Source of the DNA: Nematopogon swammerdamellus
Lineage: Eukaryota > Arthropoda > Insecta > Lepidoptera > Adelidae
DNA: 64,000 nt
Reading direction: 5' to 3'
NCBI GenBank assembly: GCA_946902875.1
Contig: OX336339.1
Span: 23,653,349 to 23,717,348, forward strand
A program made the translations under genes and the position numbers. The notes under the pieces were generated by a model, which did no database searches, was not told the origin of the DNA, and worked only from the letters and a program-made list of their open reading frames with translations. Positions 45,251 through 56,582 of this stretch are shown here, piece after piece (position 1 is the stretch's first letter; each line of letters starts with the position of its first letter).

Positions 45251-45368
45251 ATGTACATATCTTTGTCTGCCATCCACGGATCTAGCGACTTCACGCCGGG
45301 GCCTGGCAACTCCTCGGATGTGAAAGTGACTGTGCCTGATGCTCCGACTACGAGAACGGTGAGATAAA

Positions 45369-45700
45369 AAAACCGGCCAAGTGCGAGTCGAACTCGCGCA
45401 CCGAGGGTTCCGTATCGCCACGTCATGGTCAGCGCCACTCACGTCATCTATGGATTCGTTAAAATGCTTCATGCTGTTTTCGGTAGATACGTGTGTGCCG
45501 CATACACTTTTTAGTTTTTTGTATGGGGACTTCCGTGATTTTTGTAATTTTTCTTATTTTTATTATTTGTTGTTATATCGGCAATAATAACACATATTCT
45601 GTGAAAATTTCGGTTCAAGTATGAAGTGATACAGCCCTCGGACAGACAGACAGACAGACGGCGTAGGCTTAGTAATAGTACCGGATACGGAAACCCAAAA
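45369..45700 (+). repeat. Dispersed repeat R
   Basis: Plus copy ending 'ccggatacggaaaccc'. Confidence 0.55.
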
Positions 45701-46105
45701 ACGTTCTTTGACACCTCTTCCTTAACAAGTATATGCCTTTTCTAGGTAAGTAAAATCTGCTGGCATGGCACCTAACTGAGCGTGGTTTCGCGAGGAGAGG
45801 TGATTTTGGCTTCGTCGACTGCACCATTGGTCTCTCGGCACAGCCACCCATGCTGGTTTACATAAAAAAAAAGTGTTGCCAACACTTATGACGGTAGCTT
45901 GTGTTGCAACGCAGTATGACAATAAAACTTAAGGTCTATTTGAGATACGTGATCTTAATACCATATGAGGATGAGTAACTTCGCACTTATGATCGTTTAG
46001 GTCTTAGGTCATGTACTGGTCAACCAAACCTATAAAATTAAATACTTATCCTTTGCGTATGCATGCATATTTCAAGCGGTAGGTAGTTATGCGGTTTGAA
46101 AACAC

Positions 46106-46307
46106 CCGCCCGGATTGGTACCACCGCACTGAATGAAAGGTCGGTTGAAAGGGCTATGTATATAGTGCGTGTTTTCCATCCAGTTCAGTGTAGCCGGCAC
46201 GACCGAAGGGAAGCACTGAAATGGCATCTAGTTCAACAAGGTGTTATGGGCTAACATCAGAGATGTACTGGTGATGTAACCAACCGTGTCTGTTACCATA
46301 AAAAAAT
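46106..46307 (+). mobile_element. SINE S1, head missing
   Basis: From 'gattggtaccaccgcactga' to 'gttaccataaaaaa'. Confidence 0.6.
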
Positions 46308-46339
46308 GACTTCAAACATTTTTTTTAGATTTTTTTGCG

Positions 46340-46500
46340 CGGCTCCCCATAGAAGAAACTAAAAAGTGTATGCGCGCCATCTACCGAAATGATTATGAAG
46401 CATTTTAACGAATACATAGGTGGCGTGAGTGGCGCTGACCATGACATGGCGATACGGAACCCTCGGTGCGCGAGTTCGACTCGCGCTTGGCCGTTTTTTT
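46340..46500 (-). repeat. Dispersed repeat R, truncated
   Basis: Reverse copy, terminal 160 bases. Confidence 0.5.
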
Positions 46501-46804
46501 TGTTTTGTTTATACGGGTGTCCCATAATTAATGGATAACCCGTAATGGGAAAGTAGAGGGCTTGTTGGCAGTTTATAAAAAAATAAGGAAAAAAATATAA
46601 GTCAAGTATTGTTTAATTACAATTGTTTTTATTTTTTATTGAAAATTGCTACCTTTTGCTGTAATGTGGGCATAAAGGCCCCAAGTGAAGATTTTTTCTA
46701 ATTTTGTTTCTATGAATAATAATTCTGAAAAGTTTTACTTCCAACTTTAAAAGAATAGCCCCACTGCATCTCTCCCCGTGTATGTTGTAAAAGCCGACTA
46801 AGGG

Positions 46805-47051
46805 ATATGACTCCCTTCTTATATTACTAGGTGGTAGGGTTTAACCCGCCCGGGTTGGTACCACCGCACTGAATGAAAGGTCGGTCGAAACGGCTATGTA
46901 AATAGTTTGTGTTTTCCGTCCAGTTCAGTGTAGCCGGCACAACCGAAGGGAAGCACTGACGTGGCACCAAGTTCATCCGGTGTTATGGGCTGACATCACG
47001 GATGTTGCAGGGGATGTAGCCAACCGTGTCAGTTTCCATAAAAAAAAAAAA
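46805..47051 (+). mobile_element. SINE S1, head missing, young
   Basis: Well preserved body; starts 'gatatgactcccttctt' like the minus copies at 14229 and 48194, so these share one truncated subtype. Confidence 0.62.
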
Positions 47052-47395
47052 TAAAAAAAATATTTCGTAGTTTTTTTTTCAAGATACGTTTGAAGATTCA
47101 TTTTATTATTACGGGTTATCCATTAATTATGGGACAACCTGTATAAGTCGGAGCGGGTCGGCTGAGACAGAGGGGGCGGAAGCACATGCTCCGACCAGCT
47201 AATATCATCTCATATAATGCGAAGTGAATTGGCTTCCGCATAATATGTACTGCAATGAATTGGTGTGATTTTAGTAATGCATTTTTTACACAGCTCTATA
47301 AACGTCTTCCACGTCGTCATATAGAAAGGGTAAATATGAAACACTAGCCAAGTATATAAATTTAAAGAGCTATAAAGATTTGTAAAATGTTTAAA

Positions 47396-47720
47396 AAACC
47401 GGCCAAGTGCGAGTCGAACTTGCGCACCGAGGGTCCCGTATCGCCATGTCACGGCTAGCGCTACTCACGCCATCTAGATGACGTGTTATGAAATGCTTCA
47501 TATTAGTTAATGTCATGCTTCATAATCTATTCGGTAGATGGCGCGCGCGCATACGCTTCTTGGTTTCTTCTATGGGAACCCCCGTGAATATTTTACTTTT
47601 TCTTATTTTTATTACTTGTTGTTATATCGGCCATAATAACACATTTTTTTGTGAAAATTTCAACGGGCTACTAATTACGGTTCAAGAGATACAGCCCTCG
47701 GACAGACGGACGGACGGACG

Positions 47721-47771
<51 letters not shown>

Positions 47772-47822
47772 GCACGGCGTAGGCTTAGTAATAGGGTCCC
47801 GTACATGATACGGAACCCTAAA
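47396..47822 (+). repeat. Dispersed repeat R, full
   Basis: Complete with an expanded GACG/GACA tract at 47700-47772. Confidence 0.6.
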
Positions 47823-47960
47823 AATATTAAATTTTATTAAAATCAGCATCAACATCTGTGCAGTGTTTCTGAAATAATAACTGAATAGATAAATACCTAT
47901 ACCTACAAGCCGACCGTATTCGTATCCTTCTACATAGAATCAAAAAAAAATTTTTTTTAT

Positions 47961-48194
47961 GGAAACTGACACGGTTGGCTACATCACCTACAACATCCGT
48001 GATGTCAGCCCATAACACCGGGTGAACTTGGTGCCACGTCAGTGCTTCCCTTCGGTCGTGCCGGCTACACTGAACTGGACGGAAAACACAAACTATTTAC
48101 ATAGCCGTTTCGACCGACTTTTCATTCAGTGCGGTGGTACCAACCCGGGCGGGTTAAACCCTACCACCTAGTAATATAAGAAGGGAGTCATATC
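47961..48194 (-). mobile_element. SINE S1, head missing, young
   Basis: Near-identical to 46805-47051 in reverse. Confidence 0.62.
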
Positions 48195-48264
48195 CCTTAG
48201 CCGCCCTTATCACATATAATAGATCAAATATGTATATTCGAGACTGTGTGGGGGCGGTACTTAA

Positions 48265-48520
48265 AAAGAATGGCCCCACTGCATCTCTCCCCGTGCATGT
48301 CGTAAAAGGCCACTAAGAGACTAAGACTAGCCATCTCTCATCTTGGCACGGTCCTTCCATCGAGTCGTGCAGCAGGTGGGTTTTCGTGCTTATTTGCTGC
48401 TTGTGATATTGTCCTAATATTTTGCTAAACGTGGTGGTAAGTTTTGTACTGTAATTTAGCAGAGTTTTTGCAGCACAACACCTAATACTCGGCTTACCCC
48501 GATATTCGAGATACAGTGCT
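48265..48520. repeat. Dispersed repeat, same family as 24440-24735, reversed
   Basis: Begins 'gaatggccccactgcatctc' and passes 'cacggtccttccatcg', the reverse of 24556-24710. Confidence 0.4.
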
Positions 48521-48531
48521 TTTTTATTTGT

Positions 48532-48820
48532 TTTATGGAAACTGGCACGGTTGTCTACATCACCTACAACATCCGTGATGTCAGCCCATAACACCGGGTG
48601 AACTTGGTGCCATATGTCAGTGCTTCCCTTCATTTCATGTCGGCAACACTGAACTGGACGGAAAACACAAACTATTAATTACATAGCCGCTTCGACCGAC
48701 GTTTCATTCAGTGCGGTGGTACCAATGGGCGGGATAAACCCTACCAACTAATAAGGTAAGACGGGAAGGGACCTACAGTTTTACGTGAATCCGAACCACG
48801 GTCAACCTCCAACGGTCGAT
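48532..48820 (-). mobile_element. SINE S1, partial head
   Basis: Tail, body and the start of the head up to 'caacctccaacggtcga'. Confidence 0.6.
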
Positions 48821-48974
48821 CCAGTGTGTGGTGTGTATGTATGTATGACTCGAATGTTTTGTAGTTCTTGCATCTCACGAGGGCATTAATGAGCTTTATA
48901 TGTGGGGGCGTTTACAGCATGATTCTGATTCACTCACTGTTTATTTCATTATTATATATCTAAATATTTCTGAT

Positions 48975-49165
48975 AGTCATGTCAGGCCTCACGCACTCTA
49001 TGTACTTGCGCACTACTACCAGGCCTCACGCACTCTATGTACTTGCGCGCGATAACTACCTACCGCCCGCCGGGCCGCCGGCGACCCATAATTCATTGGG
49101 CTGTCGACAGCCGCGCGGAACTAACCTACTACGCGAGCGAGCGCTCACGCTACTGCTTCGTACCC
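48975..49165 (+). repeat. Diverged repeat Q just before the THAP exon
   Basis: 'caggcctcacgcactctatg' occurs twice, 37 bases apart, then 'taactacctaccgcccgccg'. Possibly the promoter region of the THAP transcript. Confidence 0.45.
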
Positions 49166-49202
49166 TGTGTTCGTACCTACCTATATCTTAATTCAAGTTG
49201 AC

Positions 49203-49309
49203 ATGGCTTCTGTTAATAGTGGCAGTTTATGTGCAGTAGATGGATGTAAATCCAGCAAGAGGAGAGATAAAAATCTTTCTTTTTTCCATTTACCTGCTGA
49301 TGAAGAAAT
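49203..49309 (+). CDS. THAP-type zinc finger first exon
   Basis: ATG opens MASVNSGSLCAVDGCKSSKR followed by RRDKNLSFFHLPADEE. The spacing Cys-x4-Cys, then SFFHLP, is the start of a THAP DNA-binding domain. The frame reaches GTGAGT (49310-49315), a strong donor, leaving phase 2. No later THAP exon was found; the next bases become a repeat from about 49350. It may be the first exon of a host THAP gene or of a P-type transposase, since both use THAP domains. A GC-rich leader shared with other repeat copies precedes it. Confidence 0.5.
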
Positions 49310-49350
49310 GTGAGTATATTTTGTTCTCTTTGAGCAATAATTATTCTAAA

Positions 49351-49540
49351 AAACCGACAAGTGCGAGTCGGACTCGCACACGAAGGGTTCCGTACCATCG
49401 TACAAGATTTAACACTATGTACTTTATTTTATTTATTCTTACTATTTGTTGTTATAGCGGTAACAGAAATACAGCCCGCTGACAGACCGACAGACGGACG
49501 GCGGGGCTTAGTAATAGGGTCCCGTTGGCACCCTTTAGGT
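49351..49540 (+). repeat. Dispersed repeat R, internally deleted
   Basis: Head and tail of the family with the middle lost; lies just past the THAP exon donor. Confidence 0.5.
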
Positions 49541-49755
49541 ACAGAACACGGAAATAGGTATTTTGGTTTATGTTGTGTTTCGCTTGAGTTTCGGTATGTT
49601 CGATATATCTGTCTGTTTGTTTGTCTATCACAGTCACTTTACGATTTGTGTGCATACAGCTCACATTTTGTGGTAGTTGAGGCAATTGTAAGACTACGTA
49701 CGACGCAACAGAAAGGAAAACAAACGTCCGTGAAGATGGGGAAATTTGAAAATAG

Positions 49756-49818
49756 GGGGGGGGGGGGGTCTGGTTTGCAGACGTTACACGTGACGTAGGG
49801 GGGGGGGGGGGGGGGGAG
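49756..49818 (+). repeat. Two long G runs
   Basis: Runs of about 13 and about 21 G with an interruption containing 'acgttacacgtgacgt'. Confidence 0.7.
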
Positions 49819-49894
49819 GGAGTCTGGGTCTGGCCAAAACTGACATCATTCTTACAAATACGAATAATCCCACAATATGACATATTAATTCTAG

Positions 49895-50085
49895 CTGTGC
49901 ACGCGCGGCGCGCGACACTTTGAAGAAAGCTAGCGGCATGTGCTAGCGGCGCGTAGTGGTAGGCGGTTCGGCTTCCTTTGACTCTTTTGTTGGTGCGCCG
50001 CGCCGCGCGCCGCCGCAACACGCCGCCGCCGCCGCTCAGTCTAATAAGACCGACACGTGCGGTCCGCGCTTTCATCTGCTTTAAA
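49895..50085. other. CpG-rich block
   Basis: 'cgcgccgcgcgccgccgcaa' and (GCC)n. Overlaps a minus-strand frame of low credibility. Confidence 0.5.
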
Positions 50086-50544
50086 GCAAACGTCGGCTTC
50101 CTTATATAATAAGTCCGCCTTCTGCCAAGCAGAAAGGTGTATGTAAAGGTCGACTGGAAGTAATTTCCGCCGGCAATAAGTCCGGATTCACTTGGCAGAT
50201 CTATTTTTAATCTATACCGAATAAAATCAGTTAGATAAGCATGCGTACAGGTAACAATAATAACATTACAGGGGTAGTAGGTAGGTAGGTAGGATTACCT
50301 GAAGTATTTTCGGGCTGAACTAATTTCTTCCTCTAATATATTTTAACGAGGGCGAAGCCGCGGGCATAAGTTAGTAGTAGCCTATATGTTAAACCAAAAA
50401 AAAGATGGGTACCTATCTAACAGTAAAAAAACATTTTTAAATCTGTGCTGTGCTGTAGCTCGCGAACAAACATTCACACATATTTCCTCTTTACAATATA
50501 ATGCATTGATATTTTTATCGAAAGTAGCAGCCCTAGCGTCACCG

Positions 50545-50990
50545 AGTTTGCTTCAAGGCCCCGCGTCCGCGCGCAGCTGCAAAGCAATAATCACTTCACG
50601 CTCTTTCGCTTAGGTACATTTTCGCACGCAGCGACTGGCGACGTAAAAGTTTAGGCTATTAAAGCCGAAGGTATGTAACTTTTTCTATGGAGAGATTCAT
50701 CTGTTACGAAGTAACTATTAAGTAATCTGTGCTACTACCTACCGCCCGACGGGCCGCCGGCGGTCTATTTTAGTGGAAAATTCGTCAGCCGCGCGAAGTA
50801 TACATAGACTCTCGCCCACGCAACTGCGCGCAGCTGCAAAGCAATAACCACTTTACACTCGATCGTTAAGGTACATTTTCGCACGCAGCGATTGGCGACG
50901 TGAAACAGTAGGCTATTAAAGCCCGAAGGTAGGAACATTCTCTATGGAGTGATTTATCTGTTACGAAGTAACTATTAAGTAATCTATGGT
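50545..50990 (+). repeat. Two tandem copies of repeat Q
   Basis: First copy 50545-50725, second 50726-50990; both end at 'gtaactattaagtaatct'. Confidence 0.58.
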
Positions 50991-51111
50991 AATGTCAGCA
51001 GTCCAATGTAAAATTTTAGGGTTCATAGGTAACATAGATGAGGCGTTTGCGAGTAACGAACTGACAGATAAAGTAAAATAGATTCTTACGACCCGTCGCG
51101 TCGTGTCGTTT

Positions 51112-51540
51112 TTAACCTCCGACGCAAAAAGAGGGGTGTTATAAGTTTAAAGTGTGCGTGTATGTGTGTATGTGTGGCTGTCTGTGGGATCGTAGCTCCC
51201 AAACGGATGAACCGATTTGCGATTATTTTTATATTAGAAAATTTGTTTAATCGGGAAGGTTCTTCGCTCTGTTTGTAATCAAGTAATTAAGTAATCAAAA
51301 AATTTATTATCTTAAAAAGAGGACCGATTTGCATGCGGTTCGGGCTATGAAGTAAAAGTTAAATTACCAATTTAAAAAACCCCCGACCCTAAAATTTCAG
51401 AAATAATTTCCGTCTACTTCCTCAAAGGAGTCGGGGGACGGCTAAGTAAATAAAATATAAAAACTCAGAGCTGCGCGGTTATTTACTTATCGGGGGACCG
51501 CCCCGACTCCTTTAAGTAAGTAAACGGAAATAAGGTATGC
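51112..51540 (+). repeat. Repeat P with terminal foldback
   Basis: Same order of parts as 20340-20790, foldback arms at 51378-51535. Confidence 0.55.
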
Positions 51541-51756
51541 ATGAATGCAATCGGGTGCACCTTCGTGAGCTGCAACGCCTATAACAGGAGTTTCCCCACC
51601 ATCAAGTTCGATCGTCATGTTATTTTCGGCACAGCAAATAATTTATGTGCATTGCGAGGAAACGCAGCGAGCCGTGACCCCACTGTTATAATATCACAGA
51701 CTAGATTATACCGAACCATAACTCCGCTCGCGGCATTTTCGTTTTAGTCAAGTTAA

Positions 51757-52161
51757 GCGGCGGGTGGCCGAGTGGTTTGGGCGTCGGCTTCTCATGCGAG
51801 AGGTCCGCGGTTCGAATCCGGTCGGCAAGTACCAATGAGTTTTTTCTGAAGAAAAAATTTACGTGCATACCTACACCTGCTGCTTTAGCGTTCGGAACCG
51901 GTGTAAAACTGTAGGTCCCTTCCCTTGCCCCTTACTAGGTGGTAGGCTCAAATTGTAGCCGACTGGGTTGGTACCACTGTACTGGATGTAAGATGGCCGC
52001 ATAGCAGCCTCGGTTGTCTTCTCCTCTAGTCCAGTATAGCCAGCAATCCAGGGAAGTCTCCGGTATGGCACCTACCGTCTCGGAGGTGATATTGGCTGGT
52101 CGGAGCATGCGCTTTGGCCCCTCCGACTCAGCCACCCATACCGGATAACATAAAAAAAAAA
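51757..52161 (+). mobile_element. SINE S2, full length reference copy
   Basis: Head 'gcggcgggtggccgagtggt' with B box 'ggttcgaatccgg', linker 'accaatgagttttttctg', shared body 'aaaactgtaggtcccttccc', tail 'cacccataccggataaca' and A-run. Confidence 0.68.
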
Positions 52162-52194
52162 GATTTTTTTCTTTTTTTTTATTGAAAACGCGAC

Positions 52195-52275
52195 ATATGC
52201 CGCCTAGCCACCCATAAGGTGTCTAACGACTTCCATGGGGGGTCGCGAGTGCCATGCCGGCCTGACAGGTGCCGA
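52195..52275 (-). repeat. Jockey-like LINE tail fragment
   Basis: Same tail as at 41880-41995, more degraded. Confidence 0.4.
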
Positions 52276-52279
52276 GACG

Positions 52280-53380
52280 GTACTTATTGAGAAGTTTCTA
52301 AGCTATGCTTATAGTATACCTTATATTATACAGAGGATGCTCGCTCGGCACATCGACCGAAAAAATTTTTTTGTAGGTAAGTGCGGCCTTCCCAGCTTTA
52401 AACCCTTGTAACTTTTTTGTTTATGATTTTATCACCACGAAATAAAATTGATTGAATTTTACGATGTATCCTTGTTCTAGAAAAAATATTATTTTATGAA
52501 ATTAATACCATGAAAAAGGTCTTATGACCTCTCAAAGTCCCGAGAATGAGTAAAAATATATAAAAAAACTGTCAGCAATTGATAGCTTCATTTTCTTTTA
52601 AAAAGTTAGCTAGTTTACGCCCTTTCCAACGGTACGGGATTCCTATTACTAAGCAGATTTAATTTGTGAATTGGTTCAACCATTTTCGAGTTAACTTTCG
52701 CAGACAGATAGACAGGCATACGTTGCGCTTAATGATAAACAAATGTGAATATATATCACAGATGGCGATGGCACCGGTCGGCCTTAAAATTATCGTATTT
52801 GTTTCAACGAAACATTTTCGACTTGTTGCATCAAAGTCTGGGGGCCAATCGTGCACAATTGTAGGTCACAAAAATAGCATCACCGCAGGAACCGGTATCC
52901 AGTGAGATATTGTTTTTGATCCGAATGGAATTTAAGCCATTAACTTGGCAGTGAGCTATAATTTGTTGCTAGGTGTGCCCGCGGCTCCGCCATCTTAAAG
53001 TTTACTCGTCATGCCATATGTTACACGATATACAGTATATATACAGCGGTCATTTTTTGTCATTTCATTCGTTTATTGTCGATATGAACCATGCGCAGGT
53101 ATACACAAGCTCATACAATTAGCTACAGTATTTCACACAATTTATCATTCAAAATTATTTTAATTATATTAATCCTGAATACACTCAAGTAATAATAAAC
53201 AATTATGGAAGTTATTATTAAGAATTACTGGTTTATCTTTGGAATTCATTCGTTGAGTAATACTTGAGTGAGATATTGCTTTAGTTTTCTATCAAATATT
53301 TTAATAATATCATTATTTTTTATTTCATTACTACGGTAATAGGTCCCAGTTCGTACTGGATTTGCTTGCCACCTCTTTTT
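52280..53380. other. Unassigned sequence
   Basis: Only a possible Helitron end remnant at 52970-53000. ORF 52666-52905 lacks recognisable motifs. Confidence 0.35.
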
Positions 53381-53384
53381 CTCG

Positions 53385-53508
53385 ATTCCTCATTTAATAG
53401 CCTTCACCACCACAATATTCCTCATTTAATAACCTTCATACCACCACAGGATTCCTTATTTAATAACCTTCATACCACCACAGGATTCCTCATTTAATAA
53501 CCTTCAAA
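53385..53508 (+). repeat. 34-bp tandem repeat, four units
   Basis: 'attcctcatttaataacctt' starts at 53385, 53417, 53451 and 53485. Confidence 0.6.
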
Positions 53509-53589
53509 AAAGCTCCGTAGCATTTATTATTTATTTCCTAGTATTTGTATTTTTCGACACAATCTAGGTTTTTTGCAAGTAAGGCACGA

Positions 53590-53762
53590 AGACCCACCTG
53601 CTACATGACTCGGTGGAAGGACCGTGCCAAGGTGAGAGGTGGCTAGCCTGTCGCCCTTATGCACGGCATCTGGTCCTTATCCCTTAGTCGCCTTTTAAGA
53701 CATAAACGCGGTGAGATGCAGTGGGGCTATTCTTTTTAAGTAACGTACCCACCCACACGGTA
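53590..53762. repeat. Dispersed repeat, same family as 24440-24735
   Basis: Carries 'gaggtggctagcctgtcgcc' and the 'gtcgccttttaagac' end. Confidence 0.4.
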
Positions 53763-55487
53763 CAAACATAGGTACGATAACAATTTCAACATTCTCAAAA
53801 AGCAATACGACAAAACGTTAATGCAGAGTTATACACGTTAGTGCATGTTCTTGTGCATTAGGTCGACTGGAAGAAATAGTATTCTGCAATTAATCAGCCT
53901 ACAAAAAAACCCTAGGTGTGTTGTTGTGTTTCCTAGTTCCTAGTATGTATAGATCACAATTTTACGAATCCGTTGTCTAGTACTAGTACAAGGAATTCAA
54001 AAGGTGGAAGAGGCGTTTCGTCGAGTAAAAGGTGTGCACAAAGGCACACTTTTACTCTTATACACTTATGTATGGTGTGCACAAAGACGAAACTAAAAAT
54101 ATATTATTTCTTTCCCTCAAAGATGTCGTTCGTTCTTAGCCATAGAAATAGTACTTGTACCTATATTTTTAAAACGATAGGGGACGCAGATATTCATTGT
54201 CCTTTTACATAGTGCAATTTTTTAGCATGTGGCACCGCTCCAATAAGTGCTAACGGTGCCCACGGACATAAGGATCGCGTATATAGGTTGTGAAGCCGAA
54301 CTGGCCTGATAGGTGCCTATTTACACCCATATTGAAGGACTCGAGACTATACATTATATTATTAAATAAATATTTTTATTTATGACGCTTAGACAGAGAT
54401 TTTACATCATCAAGTCCTCTAAAGTACATAATGGAAGCTGACAACCCTACTCTGAACTTACGCCTTCATTACGCTTGTTGCGATAAGTCTGAAGCAAATT
54501 TTGTGCATTTTGACAATGGTGTGCATTTGTAGATTATGTTGGGATTTAAATAAATTGTAATTGCAATACAGCGTAGGAATGCGGCGAGCGAGAGTCCTCC
54601 GAACACTCCATCGACAGTCCAATGTTTGTGAAATATATTAGGTATATTGTTATGTATTTTTTTTTTCTTTAATAAAAATTATTTTTGACATTTTAAATAA
54701 ACTGTTTCCACCCCCTTATAATTGTAATCATTTTATCCGATTTTATTTTATTATTCGTTTATTTTGAAAATCAACAGCAAAATCAACAAAATAATAATAT
54801 GACAATAGCAGTCTATAGTTTTGAATTCTTTCACATTTTCGTGAGGGGCACCGAACAAAGAGTTTTTCAAATGATTATGTAGTGGTCATCACATACTGTA
54901 TTGGGCTATAATTAAGATCTAGAGATACACATTAGAACCCACATACTGTCTGCTGTAACATTGTATTTATCGAGCTTTAGACCTTCGTATTTCCGGCGAT
55001 GAATTACAGCCTTTTAGGATCCCGTAGTAAATCGATAAAACTTTATATTCTCGGTACCTTTATCTGAATTGTCTGTCTTTAACAGTTAACAGTCGACTGA
55101 CTAATGGGTAAAATACCTATACGGTAAGGTTTACTCACCTCTTCTGATTAAGTCTCAGTTAAAATGAAAAAGAATATACAGTTGACTTTAACTGGCCGCT
55201 ACATTTTAACCTTTCTAGCAATCGTCTGGGTGACGTTTTAACGACAGTTCCATCTAGTGATTTGAAAAATATGTATACATAAAACATTTTAACATACTTA
55301 TAATAAAGTTTATTTGTATAATAAATATGTTTTATTTGTAGCTTGTAGATTCAAATTCAATATCATTTATTATTTTTATTGGCTATTTTTATTTCTGAAA
55401 ATATATAATAACCGATTCCCGAAAGCTTTCTTTGCATCCTTTCTTCTAATGTACAGTTTGGGGCCCTTCAAACATAATGTGAAGGTG
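53763..55487. other. Unassigned AT-rich sequence
   Basis: No credible gene. Short ORFs at 53973 and 55314 look like chance or repeat. Confidence 0.35.
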
Positions 55488-55566
55488 CACATAACCGGCC
55501 GACATGGTATTCGCAGCCCCCGTAAATATCCGAATGCCCGTGGGCGCCGTCGGACTACACCTCTAC
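55488..55566 (+). repeat. Jockey-like LINE tail fragment
   Basis: 'ataaccggccgacatggtat' and 'gcccgtgggcgccgtcgg' parallel the 61415-61490 tail. Confidence 0.35.
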
Positions 55567-56039
55567 GTTAGTCTGGCGCGCGCCATTAGTCGTGCTTCCC
55601 ATAAAAAAAAAGCTTAAAAGTCGCTAGGCTGCTTTCGGTGTTTCAAAAATTTTCAGCAAAAATACTATGTCGCTATGCACTACTGATTTCGTTTATCTTA
55701 CTAGAGTTTGACATATCAACGAACAGAAACAATCAGTCTTGTACTGTCGTGACATTTATTATTAAAATAAAATTGATTTTTTTTTTATAATAATTATAAA
55801 ATTATTTTGCCTGCTATTGTATATGTACTCGTACGTATGTCCAATTCAATTACTTTATTGGTCTCTTTGGTACATTTTATACACTTAGACATGTCAAATA
55901 TTGTATACAAATTATTAGTATTGTATTTCGATCCAAGCAAAAATAGGCCATCGTCAAAACAACAACACATTTAAACACCACTTAAAATTATAAAAAAATA
56001 AATTTAACAAATTAAATTATAGGTAGTTTATTGAGTGAG

Positions 56040-56195
56040 AAGGGAAGGAACCTACACAGTTTTACGTGGAATCCGAACCACGGTCAACCTCCAACGGTCG
56101 AGCGGTCACTCATCCCTACACTGACCGCGCCCAGGTGTGCTTATGATCCGACCGACAGTCGACCGACCGCACCGCCGAGCTACTGAGGCTGGCAT
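56040..56195 (-). mobile_element. SINE S1, head only
   Basis: Contains the body start and the 5S plus A-box head; tail absent. Confidence 0.55.
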
Positions 56196-56582
56196 TTCTC
56201 CCGACGACTGTGAGCTGGTGAGCTGTTAGGAAAAATATTTATGGCATTCTACAAAACAAAACATACTACTTTCCAACAAGGAGCCTTTCTAAGTTTTACT
56301 GTTTCGCGTACGTACAAAGAAGATTTCTTTGTACACGAAACAGTCAAACTCAATATCTGTGTACTCTATTTTAAATCAACTTAAGCGTTCGCACAGCTTA
56401 TACGGAAATACAAAGTTTACTTAATTGATTACTAATCGTCTGATGTTCGGACATATCCGGCCGTACGTTGTGCGTACGTGTTTAACTCTCGGTGTTCCTA
56501 TGAAAAAAAAACGGACATCGCTAATTATTGCCTCGGCTTAATTACCCATCGGCCAAATGTAGTAAGACCGCGCTGTCTTTGA

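Noticed and set aside
47488..47808. Arg/Thr/Asp/Gln-rich C-terminal proteins here and at 7406, 14496, 62752
   Set aside because: GACA/GACG tracts of repeat R and of the GTCC tract.
49452..50075. 207-codon minus-strand ORF
   Set aside because: Low complexity (Pro and Ser runs from the G tracts), includes repeat R sequence, and has no domain.
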